From: Citrobacter amalonaticus Y19
GTDB lineage: Bacteria; Pseudomonadota; Gammaproteobacteria; Enterobacterales; Enterobacteriaceae
NCBI RefSeq assembly: GCF_000981805.1
Contig: NZ_CP011132.1
Span: 1,674,001 to 1,738,000, forward strand
DNA length: 64,000 bases
Direction of reading: 5' to 3'
In this document: positions 1 through 8,163 of the stretch, piece by piece
Position numbering within the stretch: position 1 is the stretch's first letter
How the letters are laid out: every line of letters starts with the position of its first letter
Notes under the pieces: model-generated
Database searches by the model: none
Seen by the model: the letters and a program-made list of their open reading frames with translations, nothing else
What the model was told of the DNA's origin: nothing
Made by a program: the position numbers and the translations under genes

Positions 1-1283
1 AGATCGTTAGCATTCACGTAATTGCGCGAGGGTTCAGCGAGCATCAAGGTATCAAAAACATAGGGCACTTCATTGCCATGCCAGGCGCCGTTGGCGTAAG
101 TGTGATGCTCCGATTCCGCGACGTAATCGAACCAGTAACGCCAGCACGGCTCGCCGACCCGCTGCTGCGCCTGCATCACCACATAACCCAGTGCCGTAAA
201 CGCCATATCCCGACACACCTGCCGCCCCAGTTCCTCATCGCCCTTCACACCCGGATACAGCAGTTTAATCAGGCCGAGCCCCAGTCGACGTTCACGGCGC
301 AGTTTCTGAATTTGCCCGGCAAGGTCAACGCCGAAGACCGCCATCACGCTGGCTTCATCGCTGTTAGAACCAATCATGATGGGCATCGGGTGTTGTCTGG
401 CGGCAAAAAAGACGTCAAGCATCGGTTCCGGCAGGATTGCATCGCCGGAAATGGGCGTCGGCGCAATTTTATACGGCGCACCCAGCGGCCAGAATACCTC
501 CGCCGGAATAGCGCGAAGCTGTTCCGCCGTCGCGTTCTGCAAGCCAAAGTGCTCTGCCAGCGCAACGCCGTTTTCCAGGGCAATTTCGCGAGGCGTGTCC
601 GGCAGCGTATAACCACTCTGCACAATCGCTTTATGAAACAGCCCTTTTCCGCGCGGCGAAGCGAGCAGCGAGAGTACGCTGCGCGCCCCGGCTGACTCAC
701 CAAACAGAGTAACATTTTGCGGATCGCCGCCGAACGCGGCAATGTTTTCCTGTACCCAGCGCAGCGCGGCAATCTGGTCGAGCAGCGCAAAGTTATTGAG
801 GCGCTCGCCCTCTTCGCCTTCCAGCGCCGGATGGGCGAAAAAGCCGAGATGACCGAGGCGATAGTTGACGGTAACGATAACCACGCCACGCCTCGCCAGC
901 GCAGCGCCGTCATAAGGCGGCAGATTACCGGCACCAATGGTGTAACCGCCGCCGTGCAGCCAGACCATCACCGGAAGCGGCTGATGACGTTCCGCCGGGG
1001 ACCAGACGTTAAGATAGAGACAATCTTCAGAAAAAGCGCCGGGATCGCCGCCGCCCAACTCTTTGCAGTACTCAATGTCCTGCCAGCTTGCGCTGGAGAA
1101 GGTACTGGCGTCACGAATCCCGGACCAGGGGCTGACCGGTTGAGGGGCCCGCCAGCGTCGTTCGCCCGTCGGCGGCGCGGCGTAAGGAATACCGCGCCAG
1201 AGGTGGATGTCATCCTGTACGACACCCATCAACTGGCCCTGCACCGTTTCAATCAGTGGAATAGTGGGATTGACCATGTCCAT
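1..1283 (-). CDS. Type B carboxylesterase, C-terminus beyond the window
   Basis: An open frame of at least 427 codons runs off the left edge without a stop. It is an alpha/beta-hydrolase of the type B carboxylesterase (para-nitrobenzyl esterase) family, expected to hydrolyse carboxylic esters. The nucleophile elbow GESAG is visible with Ser197, as is the oxyanion region HGGG. The catalytic Glu may be the one in SNSDEAS. The ATG at 1283 is the first good start, 39 bp after ydcJ, so the two genes probably form one transcript. No signal peptide is seen, so it should be cytoplasmic. The physiological substrate is unknown. Being divergent from pcaHG it might release aromatic acids from esters, but that is inference only. 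Confidence 0.85.
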   Translation of the reverse strand, partial: MDMVNPTIPLIETVQGQLMGVVQDDIHLWRGIPYAAPPTGERRWRAPQPVSPWSGIRDASTFSSASWQDIEYCKELGGGDPGAFSEDCLYLNVWSPAERHQPLPVMVWLHGGGYTIGAGNLPPYDGAALARRGVVIVTVNYRLGHLGFFAHPALEGEEGERLNNFALLDQIAALRWVQENIAAFGGDPQNVTLFGESAGARSVLSLLASPRGKGLFHKAIVQSGYTLPDTPREIALENGVALAEHFGLQNATAEQLRAIPAEVFWPLGAPYKIAPTPISGDAILPEPMLDVFFAARQHPMPIMIGSNSDEASVMAVFGVDLAGQIQKLRRERRLGLGLIKLLYPGVKGDEELGRQVCRDMAFTALGYVVMQAQQRVGEPCWRYWFDYVAESEHHTYANGAWHGNEVPYVFDTLMLAEPSRNYVNAND

Positions 1284-1322
1284 GTTTACCCGTTAATCGC
1301 AGATCCCTACAGGATACCTGGA

Positions 1323-2666
1323 TTAAAGCAGGCCGCAACGCCGTTTGCTGCGTTCTTCCGCCTCCTGATACAGCACAAACTCGTCAAAGACCGGACAACC
1401 CAGCGCCTGCTCAAAGGCCTCGCGACTGGCATTGCCATGGCTGCGCGCCTGAGTTTCATTGCCCAGATTTGACTGGAAAATCCCCGCCGCGCTGACCGGC
1501 AGGAAATCTTCATAGGTAATGGGCTGCGCCTGTACCCAGCCGCGTTCAATGTGCGGTTGCGGATCGTCGCCGGGATGAATCGCCTTGCGGTGCGCTTCGC
1601 CTGACGGTGTCAGACGATAGCGGAACCAGGCCAGTCCCTGCTGGCGTAACAGAAATTCGCTGTCCGGAAACGTGCGAAACACCTCCTGCAGGTGCAACTG
1701 GTGCGTCAGATTATCTTTACCTGTACCGGCGTTACGTAATAATTCATCGTACAGCTGACGCCCTTTCACCGTCAGCGCCACGCCGCGCTGTTCTATCTCA
1801 CCGAAGCGGGCTGTGTGCGTCCCCTGCATTTCGCCGGCAAACAGCACTGGTTCTTCCAGCGCTTTGAAGCTGGTCTGGCGCAGCAGAATGGGCACGTCGC
1901 GGCGCGGTGGACCTTCGATAAGAATTTTCGGTTCAATGCCGCATTCCGGCATCATCGATTGCACCCGATCGATATCCAGCGTTCTGGGCGTCAGATGGTT
2001 AATGTGGCAGCCGGGGAAACAGACCACATCGGCGATCAGCCGATGTTCGTTATGTAACGCATGATAGGTTTGTTCATCCACGGTGGCATGGCGATGCCAG
2101 CGGAAGGTTTCCAGCGCTTCTTTCACAAACTCGCGCGTCTGTGCCGCGTTAAACCCATTCTGACTGTCCCAGACGTCGAGCAGTTCACGACAGCGTGGCG
2201 TAAAGATATCGCGTTGCGCGAGGATCGCCGCCGCGCGCTGGCGTAGCGCAGCATTTTCAATCAGTTCAAGACGCAGCAACGAGGTAAAGACGCGAAACGG
2301 ATTTCGCGACAGCGAAGCATCGTCAACGGGACGAAATGCCGTTGAGTGCACCGGCACCCCGGCCTGAGAGAGATCGTAATAGCTGACCGGGAACATCCCC
2401 ATGATGGCAAACATGCGGCGCAGCGTGGACAGTTCCTCTGGGGTACCAACGCGAATAGCGCCATGACGTTCCACATTGAGGCGCGCCAGTTCATCCGCAT
2501 TGGCCAGTTTTTCATGCAGCGTAGGGTTATTTTCGAGGACCGCCAGATTCACATCCGCCACCAGTTCCAGCAGCGTGCCGTACTGCGGAACTTCCTGCTG
2601 GTACATGGCTGACATTGCCTGCGAAAAGTGTTCCCGAATCTCATCTGCCGTGATGGTGTTCGCCAT
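1323..2666 (-). CDS. ydcJ: YdcJ, DUF1338 family 2-oxoadipate dioxygenase/decarboxylase-like protein
   Basis: The product has 447 aa, the length I know for E. coli YdcJ, with close similarity throughout. The family includes Pseudomonas HglS, a metal enzyme that converts 2-oxoadipate to D-2-hydroxyglutarate in lysine catabolism. Candidate metal ligands are visible: His in VPVHSTAF, His in GCHINHLTPR and Glu in FGEIEQRG. The start at 2666 is supported by GGAGG at 2676-2680; an upstream in-frame extension lacks a ribosome site. It lies upstream of the esterase gene and diverges from pcaH. Its activity in enterics is uncertain; the family assignment is firm. Confidence 0.92.
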   Translation of the reverse strand: MANTITADEIREHFSQAMSAMYQQEVPQYGTLLELVADVNLAVLENNPTLHEKLANADELARLNVERHGAIRVGTPEELSTLRRMFAIMGMFPVSYYDLSQAGVPVHSTAFRPVDDASLSRNPFRVFTSLLRLELIENAALRQRAAAILAQRDIFTPRCRELLDVWDSQNGFNAAQTREFVKEALETFRWHRHATVDEQTYHALHNEHRLIADVVCFPGCHINHLTPRTLDIDRVQSMMPECGIEPKILIEGPPRRDVPILLRQTSFKALEEPVLFAGEMQGTHTARFGEIEQRGVALTVKGRQLYDELLRNAGTGKDNLTHQLHLQEVFRTFPDSEFLLRQQGLAWFRYRLTPSGEAHRKAIHPGDDPQPHIERGWVQAQPITYEDFLPVSAAGIFQSNLGNETQARSHGNASREAFEQALGCPVFDEFVLYQEAEERSKRRCGLL

Positions 2667-2904
2667 AATGTCATGCCTCCAGTGAATGTTACCTGGAGTG
2701 TAGGAAACACCATTCACTCTGGGGGGAAGAATTTACAAAGTGTGATCTCACCTGAATTCGCTCTGCGTCAGTCTCCGCGCCCTTATATAGCCTTTCGTTA
2801 TGTAATAAACGGCATAAATTCACTTTTAATTAACAATGCATTTACACACACTGCGTCTGGCGACCAAAAAAACAATCATTCTCTTCCCTGTACCGGAGTC
2901 CGCT
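2667..2904. promoter_or_regulatory. Divergent ydcJ / pcaH promoter region
   Basis: This 238-bp region separates ydcJ and pcaH and must hold both promoters. An imperfect palindrome, GTGTGATCTCAC, lies near 2739-2750; its half-site spacing is too short for a CRP site. I see no classical PcaQ box (ATAACC-N4-GGTTAT). No convincing small gene is present. Confidence 0.4.
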
Positions 2905-3645
2905 ATGCGTGAAAAAGTAACCTCTCGCGAGGTGATCCATCGCGACTATAACAGCCATCCGCCGGCCTTTGCCCCCGGCTATAAGACCAGCGTTCTGCGT
3001 TCGCCGCGTAACGCGCTGATCTCCTTGCAAAACTCATTGTCTGAAATCACCGGACCGGTATTCAGCGATAACGATCTTGGTCCGCTGGATAATGACCTGA
3101 TCATGAATTACGCCAAAGACGGCCTGCCGATTGGCGAGCGGATTATCGTCCACGGCTATGTGCGCGATGGCTTTGGCCGCCCGTTGAAAAATACGCTGGT
3201 CGAAGTCTGGCAGGCCAATGCCGGTGGACGTTATCGTCACAAGAAGGACCAGTATCTTGCGCCAATCGATCCTAACTTTGGCGGCTGTGGACGGGTGTTA
3301 ACCGATGAGAACGGCTATTACTTTTTCCGTACCATCAAGCCCGGTCCCTACCCGTGGCGCAATCAGGTTAGCGACTGGCGTCCTTCGCACATTCACTTTT
3401 CACTCTCCGGTGAGGCCTTTGCCCAGCGTTTAATTACGCAAATGTATTTTGAAGGCGATCCGCTGATCAAACAGTGTCCGATTGTGAAAACCATCAATAA
3501 CGATGACGCCATCCGCACGCTGATTGCCGAACTGGATACCCACGCCGCCGTGCCGCTCGACTGCCTGGCGTATCGTTTTGACCTCGTGCTCCGTGGACAG
3601 CGCGCCACCTTATTTGAAAACCGCACTCAGGGAGGCTCGCGATGA
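2905..3645 (+). CDS. pcaH: Protocatechuate 3,4-dioxygenase, beta subunit
   Basis: This 246-aa iron-binding subunit of protocatechuate 3,4-dioxygenase performs intradiol ring cleavage to 3-carboxy-cis,cis-muconate. The four expected Fe(III) ligands are visible: Tyr in GGRYRH, Tyr in GPYPW, and both His in PSHIHF. The start at 2905 has GGAG six bases upstream; a longer frame from 2836 lacks a ribosome site and adds residues foreign to the family. Its stop overlaps the pcaG start, so the subunits are translationally coupled. Enzymes for the following steps lie near 52-57 kb. Confidence 0.96.
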   Translation: MREKVTSREVIHRDYNSHPPAFAPGYKTSVLRSPRNALISLQNSLSEITGPVFSDNDLGPLDNDLIMNYAKDGLPIGERIIVHGYVRDGFGRPLKNTLVEVWQANAGGRYRHKKDQYLAPIDPNFGGCGRVLTDENGYYFFRTIKPGPYPWRNQVSDWRPSHIHFSLSGEAFAQRLITQMYFEGDPLIKQCPIVKTINNDDAIRTLIAELDTHAAVPLDCLAYRFDLVLRGQRATLFENRTQGGSR

Positions 3646-4262
3646 AAGACTATTTACAGGAAACCGCCTCGCAAACGGCGGGACCGTATGTGCACATTGG
3701 TCTTGCACCTGACGCCGCCGGGTTTCACATCTTCGAGAAGAATTTCAGCTCCACGCTGACCAACAGCCATACCGAAGGCGAGCGTATCGTGATTGAAGGC
3801 CGGGTGATTGACGGTTCCGGCACGCCGCTGCGCGATGTGCTGCTGGAGATTTGGCAGGCTAACGCCCACGGACGCTATAACCATCCGGCTGACCGTCAGG
3901 AAGAAAAGCCTCTCGACGCGGATTTTCGCGGCTGGGGACGCACCTGTTCAGACTTCGACAGCGGCGTGTGGCGTTTCGACACCATCAAACCGGGCTGCGT
4001 GGTGGGACGCGATGGCCGCACGATGGCGCCGCACGTCAATCTGTGGATTGTTGCGCGCGGCATCAACATTGGCCTGAATACGCGCCTCTATTTTGCGGAT
4101 GAGCAAGAAGCCAATCAGCGCGATCCGGTGCTCAATCTGATCGAATGGGAAGTTCGCCGTCAGACCCTGATTGCCCGCCGCGAGCAGCGCGGTAGCGAAA
4201 CTGTCTATATCTTCGATATTCACCTGCAGGGCGAAAACGAAACCGTCTTTTTTGACGTCTGA
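3642..4262 (+). CDS. pcaG: Protocatechuate 3,4-dioxygenase, alpha subunit
   Basis: This 206-aa protein is the alpha subunit, homologous to PcaH (shared EIWQANAHGRY and RGWGRT segments) but without the full ligand set, as is normal for the alpha chain. Its ATG overlaps the pcaH stop by four bases (ATGA), preceded by GGAGG inside the end of pcaH. The two chains assemble into (alpha-beta-Fe)n oligomers in the cytoplasm. A strong bidirectional terminator follows at once, so pcaHG is a two-gene operon. Confidence 0.95.
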   Translation: MKDYLQETASQTAGPYVHIGLAPDAAGFHIFEKNFSSTLTNSHTEGERIVIEGRVIDGSGTPLRDVLLEIWQANAHGRYNHPADRQEEKPLDADFRGWGRTCSDFDSGVWRFDTIKPGCVVGRDGRTMAPHVNLWIVARGINIGLNTRLYFADEQEANQRDPVLNLIEWEVRRQTLIARREQRGSETVYIFDIHLQGENETVFFDV

Positions 4263-4272
4263 TACACAAAAG

Positions 4273-4302
4273 AGAACGGGCTGAATCTGTCAGCCCGTTT
4301 TG
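4273..4302. terminator. Bidirectional terminator between pcaG and ppaC
   Basis: A 10-bp perfect stem (AACGGGCTGA / TCAGCCCGTT) with a 5-nt loop is followed by T's on the plus strand and has A's before it that give a U tract on the minus strand. It serves the convergent pcaG and ppaC genes. Confidence 0.85.
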
Positions 4303-4303
4303 T

Positions 4304-5206
4304 CTAGTTTATCTGCGCGACATGACTTTCCAGCCACGGCAACATCTGCTTCTTACGGCTCAACATCCCTTCCACCGTCACCGGCTGCGCCAGTTCAGGC
4401 TGATGCGGACCGGCAAACCAGAGCTGTGAATTGCCCGCGTTGATATCGGTCAGCATCAGCACAACCAGATCCGCTCCGCTACGGGCCGCATAATCGGTCA
4501 TCTCCTCACGCAGGGCATCCATCACGTCGGCGACCTGACTCAGCGCGTACAGCTCAATCTGTGCAACGCTCACCTGCTGACCGTTGATGGTGAAACGCTT
4601 GATATCCTTTTGCAGCAACTCACTGACGCGCAATCCTTCGACGCTGGTTTTCGCACTCAGCAAGTCGGCGCTGAACGTGGTCAGATCAATCCCGGCACGC
4701 GTGGTCAGCTCTTCGACGGCCAGGCGGTCATCCGCCGTGGTGGTGGGTGAACGAAGCGTGACAGTGTCACTCAGCACCGCACCCAACAGCAATAGCGCCT
4801 GCGCAGGCGTTATCTGCGCCCTGTTTTCCGGACTCATTAGCTGCCACAACAGCGTGGCACTGCTGCCAACCGGCTTTATCCACACCTCTGGCGGCAGGCG
4901 GGTAACCAGCCCGCCCAGGCGATGATGATCGATAATACCGACGATATTGCTCGCCTGAAGGGTTTCCGGCCCCTGCGTCGGCTCAGTGAAATCCACCAGC
5001 CAGACGTCGAGGTCCGTCAGCGGCATCGCCAGCAACGGCGGCATATCCAGCCCGGCGCGCTCGAACAGAAACCGGGTTTCGCGATTGGGTTCGCCCAACC
5101 GCCAGGAGGTGGCCTGAAGTCCGCGCATATTCAACCAGCGCGCAGCCATAAACGCGGTGCAAATGGCGTCGCTGTCCGGATTAAGGTGACCTGTGACATG
5201 GATCAT
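4304..5206 (-). CDS. ppaC: Family II (Mn-dependent) inorganic pyrophosphatase
   Basis: This 300-aa DHH-superfamily hydrolase converts pyrophosphate to two phosphates. Metal-binding motifs are GHLNPDSD (residues 6-13), Asp72 in VDFTE and DHH at 93-95. The C-terminal substrate motif SRKKQ is at about 283-287, diagnostic for family II pyrophosphatases. Length matches the simple type without CBS domains (about 310 aa). The start has GGAGG about 7 bases upstream. Enterics normally rely on the unrelated family I enzyme Ppa, so this is an accessory gene. It sits between pcaHG and ydcI; it might draw off pyrophosphate made during acyl-CoA formation, which is speculation. Confidence 0.93.
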   Translation of the reverse strand: MIHVTGHLNPDSDAICTAFMAARWLNMRGLQATSWRLGEPNRETRFLFERAGLDMPPLLAMPLTDLDVWLVDFTEPTQGPETLQASNIVGIIDHHRLGGLVTRLPPEVWIKPVGSSATLLWQLMSPENRAQITPAQALLLLGAVLSDTVTLRSPTTTADDRLAVEELTTRAGIDLTTFSADLLSAKTSVEGLRVSELLQKDIKRFTINGQQVSVAQIELYALSQVADVMDALREEMTDYAARSGADLVVLMLTDINAGNSQLWFAGPHQPELAQPVTVEGMLSRKKQMLPWLESHVAQIN

Positions 5207-5331
5207 TATCGCCTCCGAAGAGAAAGTGCTGTTACTTAAATAAGTTAAATGTTAATAATATTTTGCAATCAAGTTATCAAAAACAAACAACTTTACTTGT
5301 CACCGGCACCGCTCTGTCCTTAACATCGCTT
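5207..5331. promoter_or_regulatory. Divergent ppaC / ydcI promoter region with candidate LysR site
   Basis: The short region between divergent ppaC and ydcI holds a perfect inverted repeat ACTTA-AA-TAAGT at 5234-5245. This fits the T-N11-A type of site bound by LysR regulators, which commonly bind beside their own gene. Assignment to YdcI is inference. Confidence 0.4.
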
Positions 5332-6255
5332 ATGGAAAAAAATAGTCTGTTCAGTCAGCGCATCCGATTGCGCCATCTTCATACATTTGTCGCTGTCGCT
5401 CAACAAGGAACCCTGGGGCGCGCAGCCGAAACCCTTAACCTTAGCCAGCCTGCGCTTTCCAAGACGCTTAACGAACTGGAGCAACTGACCGGGACTCGCC
5501 TCTTCGAGCGCGGACGGCTTGGCGCGCAACTGACGCTACCTGGCGAGCAGTTCTTAACACACGCGGTGAAAGTGCTTGATGCGCTCAACACCGCCGGACA
5601 GGCGCTGAATCGTAAAGAAGGTCTTAACAATGATATTGTAAGAATAGGCGCTCTGCCGACCGCCGCGCTGGGTATTCTTCCGTCAGTCATCGGGCAGTTT
5701 CATCAGCAGCAAAAGGAGACCACGCTGCAGGTGGCGACGATGAACAACACCATGCTGCTGGCGGGTTTGAAATCCGGCGAGATCGATATCGGCATTGGCC
5801 GGATGTCCGACCCGGAATTGATGAGCGGCCTTAATTATGAGCTGCTGTTTCTCGAGTCGTTAAAGCTGGTCGTGCGCCCCAACCACCCGTTATTACAGGA
5901 AAATGTGACACTGAGCCGGGTGATGGACTGGCCCGTGGTTGTCTCGCCAAAAGGCACGGTACCGCGGCAGAATGCCGAGACTCTGTTGCAAAGTCAGGGC
6001 TGTAAGATGCCAACCGGCTGCATTGAAACGCTCTCCGCGTCGCTGTCGCGCCAGTTAACGGTTGATTATAACTACGTCTGGTTTGTGCCGTCAGGCGCGG
6101 TAAAAGAGGATTTGCGCCAGGCGACGCTGGTTTCGCTGCCGGTGCCGACGCAGGGCGCAGGCGAACCCATCGGCATTCTCACCCGCGTGGATTCCCCGCT
6201 CTCACCTGGCGCGCAAAGATTAATTGCCGCCATCCGTAAATCAATGCCGTTATAA
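5332..6255 (+). CDS. ydcI: YdcI, LysR-type regulator of the PcaQ group
   Basis: This 307-aa LysR regulator has an N-terminal winged HTH (about 15-75, including the SQPALSKTL recognition helix) and a C-terminal effector-binding domain. It is nearly collinear with E. coli YdcI, which is 307 aa and starts with the same MEKNSLFSQ. The ATG at 5332 matches that length; a longer TTG-initiated frame from 5263 has no support. The family is related to PcaQ, activator of pca genes in Rhizobiales. Here it lies beside ppaC and pcaHG, absent from this place in E. coli, so a role in pcaHG control is plausible. YdcI has been linked to acid and stress phenotypes in enterics. Confidence 0.92.
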   Translation: MEKNSLFSQRIRLRHLHTFVAVAQQGTLGRAAETLNLSQPALSKTLNELEQLTGTRLFERGRLGAQLTLPGEQFLTHAVKVLDALNTAGQALNRKEGLNNDIVRIGALPTAALGILPSVIGQFHQQQKETTLQVATMNNTMLLAGLKSGEIDIGIGRMSDPELMSGLNYELLFLESLKLVVRPNHPLLQENVTLSRVMDWPVVVSPKGTVPRQNAETLLQSQGCKMPTGCIETLSASLSRQLTVDYNYVWFVPSGAVKEDLRQATLVSLPVPTQGAGEPIGILTRVDSPLSPGAQRLIAAIRKSMPL

Positions 6256-6267
6256 CCTGCCAGACAA

Positions 6268-6302
6268 GCCGGATGAGGCGCCTTTGCGCCATCACCCGGC
6301 AA
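6268..6302. repeat. REP element between ydcI and trg
   Basis: An imperfect palindrome with outer arms GCCGG(A)TG / CA(C)CCGGC and an inner GGCGC/GCGCC stem resembles enterobacterial REP sequences. It lies between convergent genes, the usual place. Confidence 0.8.
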
Positions 6303-6308
6303 TGGCGA

Positions 6309-7997
6309 TTAGAAGGTTTCCCAGTTATCCCCGTTCCCGGTAATCGGCTGCGCTAAAGGTTGAGCGGGCGTGTTTGTTGTCGACACGCGTTTACTCGACC
6401 GTCCGCCCTGCAGACGAAACGTACCCACCGCCTCCGTCAGATGCGCGGCCTGTTCTTCGAGCGAGGCGGCCGCCGCAGAGGCCTCTTCCACCAGCGAGGC
6501 GTTCTGCTGCGTCACTTTATCCATCTCAGAGATGGCCTGACTGACCTGGACTATCCCACGACTCTGTTCGTCCGACGCCGCCGCGATTTCCAGCATGATA
6601 TCGGTGACGCGTTTAACCGCCTCTACGATGTCGGTCATGGTATTACCCGCCGCGACCACCTCACCGGACCCCTGGTCGATCAGGCGGACAGACTCGCTGA
6701 TTAGCCCTTCAATCTCTTTCGCCGCCTGGGCGCTGCGACTGGCCAGCGTACGGACCTCACTGGCGACCACGGCGAATCCACGCCCTTGCTCACCGGCGCG
6801 TGCGGCTTCTACTGCGGCGTTCAGCGCCAGAATATTGGTCTGGAAGGCGATGCTGTTAATCACCGCCGTGATCTCAGAGATTTTCTTCGAACTACTCGAA
6901 ATGTTGCCCATTGTCTGGACGACGCCGGAGACCATCTGTCCACCACGACTGGCCTTACCGGACGCGTCTTCCGCCAGTTTGCTGGCGTGGTGCGCGTTAT
7001 CGGCATTTTGCTTCACCGTCGCGGTCAACTCTTCCATGCTGGCCGCCGTCTGTTCGATCGCCGCCGCCTGCTCTTCGGTGCGTGAAGACAAATCGGTATT
7101 ACCCGCCGAGATTTCGCTGGTGCCACGATAAATCTCTTCAGCTCCCTGACGCACCGATCCGACCGTTTGCACCAGCGAACGCTGCATCTGTTGCAGATGG
7201 CGACTCAGACGCCCAATCTCGCTGCGCCCGGTCGGTTCATCTTGCATGGTGAGGTCACCGGCGGCAATTTGCTCAATGCGCTGCGCGGCATGCTGCAAAG
7301 GTTGAATGACGGTACGCCGCAAAACAATAAAGGTCATCAGCGTCAGCAGCAGCGCCAGGCCAAAGGCGCCAATCATAAACATCACCCCCAGCTGCGTGCG
7401 TTGATGCGCCTGCTCACTTAACTGGTTAGCACGCGCCATGCGCAGTTCGATAGCCTTCAGCAGGACGTTGTTGTAACTGTCATCCAGCTGTCTTGCATGT
7501 TCGCTTTCGTGGTTGATGATCGCTTCAAACATGCCGTTTTTGGCGTACTTGAGCATCGGTTGCATTCCCGCAATATAGGCTTTGAAACTGCTCTCCAGTT
7601 CGCCATCCAGCGCCTCATCCGCAGGGGTTTTCACCTTGCGCGCCATATAAACGTTAAACCCTTCCTCAGACTGCTTGATACGCTTTTCCGCTGCGGCAAT
7701 GTTGGCCTTCATGTCATCCATTTCGGCAATCCGACTGGCAGCGCCGGCATGAATCATGTTTATTCGCGCCGTACGCAGGTGGTTCGAACTGTTCGATAAT
7801 CCCATGCGCACCTGAATCTCATCCGTGACGTCCCGCTGATCGCGGTCAGCCTGCATGAGAAAATAGCCCGCCAGACCTGAGCTCAGCGCGAACAGTAAAA
7901 GGATGCCACCGAGAATGGAGGAAAACAGCGGAACCAGCCTGATGTGATGCAAAAAGCCCAGCTTATGTGGTGCTTGCATCGATGATGTGTTGTCCAT
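6309..7997 (-). CDS. trg: Trg, methyl-accepting chemotaxis protein for ribose/galactose
   Basis: This 562-aa chemoreceptor is collinear with E. coli Trg, which senses ribose and galactose through periplasmic RbsB and MglB. Layout: TM1 about 21-48, four-helix periplasmic domain 50-200, TM2 204-226, HAMP to about 283, then the cytoplasmic signalling domain with the conserved hairpin (AFQTNILALNAAVEAARAGE). It ends in NWETF, the tether for CheR and CheB carried by Tar and Tsr; E. coli Trg lacks it. The trg-ydcI-ydcJ neighbourhood matches E. coli. A flagellar sigma-28 promoter candidate lies upstream. Confidence 0.95.
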   Translation of the reverse strand: MDNTSSMQAPHKLGFLHHIRLVPLFSSILGGILLLFALSSGLAGYFLMQADRDQRDVTDEIQVRMGLSNSSNHLRTARINMIHAGAASRIAEMDDMKANIAAAEKRIKQSEEGFNVYMARKVKTPADEALDGELESSFKAYIAGMQPMLKYAKNGMFEAIINHESEHARQLDDSYNNVLLKAIELRMARANQLSEQAHQRTQLGVMFMIGAFGLALLLTLMTFIVLRRTVIQPLQHAAQRIEQIAAGDLTMQDEPTGRSEIGRLSRHLQQMQRSLVQTVGSVRQGAEEIYRGTSEISAGNTDLSSRTEEQAAAIEQTAASMEELTATVKQNADNAHHASKLAEDASGKASRGGQMVSGVVQTMGNISSSSKKISEITAVINSIAFQTNILALNAAVEAARAGEQGRGFAVVASEVRTLASRSAQAAKEIEGLISESVRLIDQGSGEVVAAGNTMTDIVEAVKRVTDIMLEIAAASDEQSRGIVQVSQAISEMDKVTQQNASLVEEASAAAASLEEQAAHLTEAVGTFRLQGGRSSKRVSTTNTPAQPLAQPITGNGDNWETF

Positions 7998-8048
7998 GAC
8001 CGTCGACTCTCTTGTAGGATTAATGCGTAATACGCGCCCGTTAGATAG

Positions 8049-8075
8049 TCATCGGCATTTCGCGAGGTTTACTTA
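8049..8075 (-). promoter_or_regulatory. Candidate sigma-28 (FliA) promoter of trg
   Basis: Read on the minus strand, TAAGTAAA is followed after 11 bases by GCCGATGA. The FliA consensus is TAAAGTTT-N11-GCCGATAA. It sits about 50 bp before the trg start, so trg is probably in the late flagellar regulon. Confidence 0.7.
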
Positions 8076-8120
8076 CCTGGAAAAGCGCCGTTTTCGTCAC
8101 AGTTTGACAACATTTATGTT

Positions 8121-8157
8121 AAAAAAAGGAGAGCGCCAGCGGAGATTTCCGCTGGCG
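8121..8157 (-). terminator. Terminator downstream of frmA
   Basis: Just past the frmA stop, the minus strand forms an 11-bp stem (CGCCAGCGGA / TCCGCTGGCG core), then a short spacer and a run of seven T's. Confidence 0.75.
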
Positions 8158-8163
8158 GATGAA

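Noticed and set aside
2739..2750. CRP-like site before pcaH
   Set aside because: TGTGA and TCAC are present but separated by far fewer than the six bases CRP needs.
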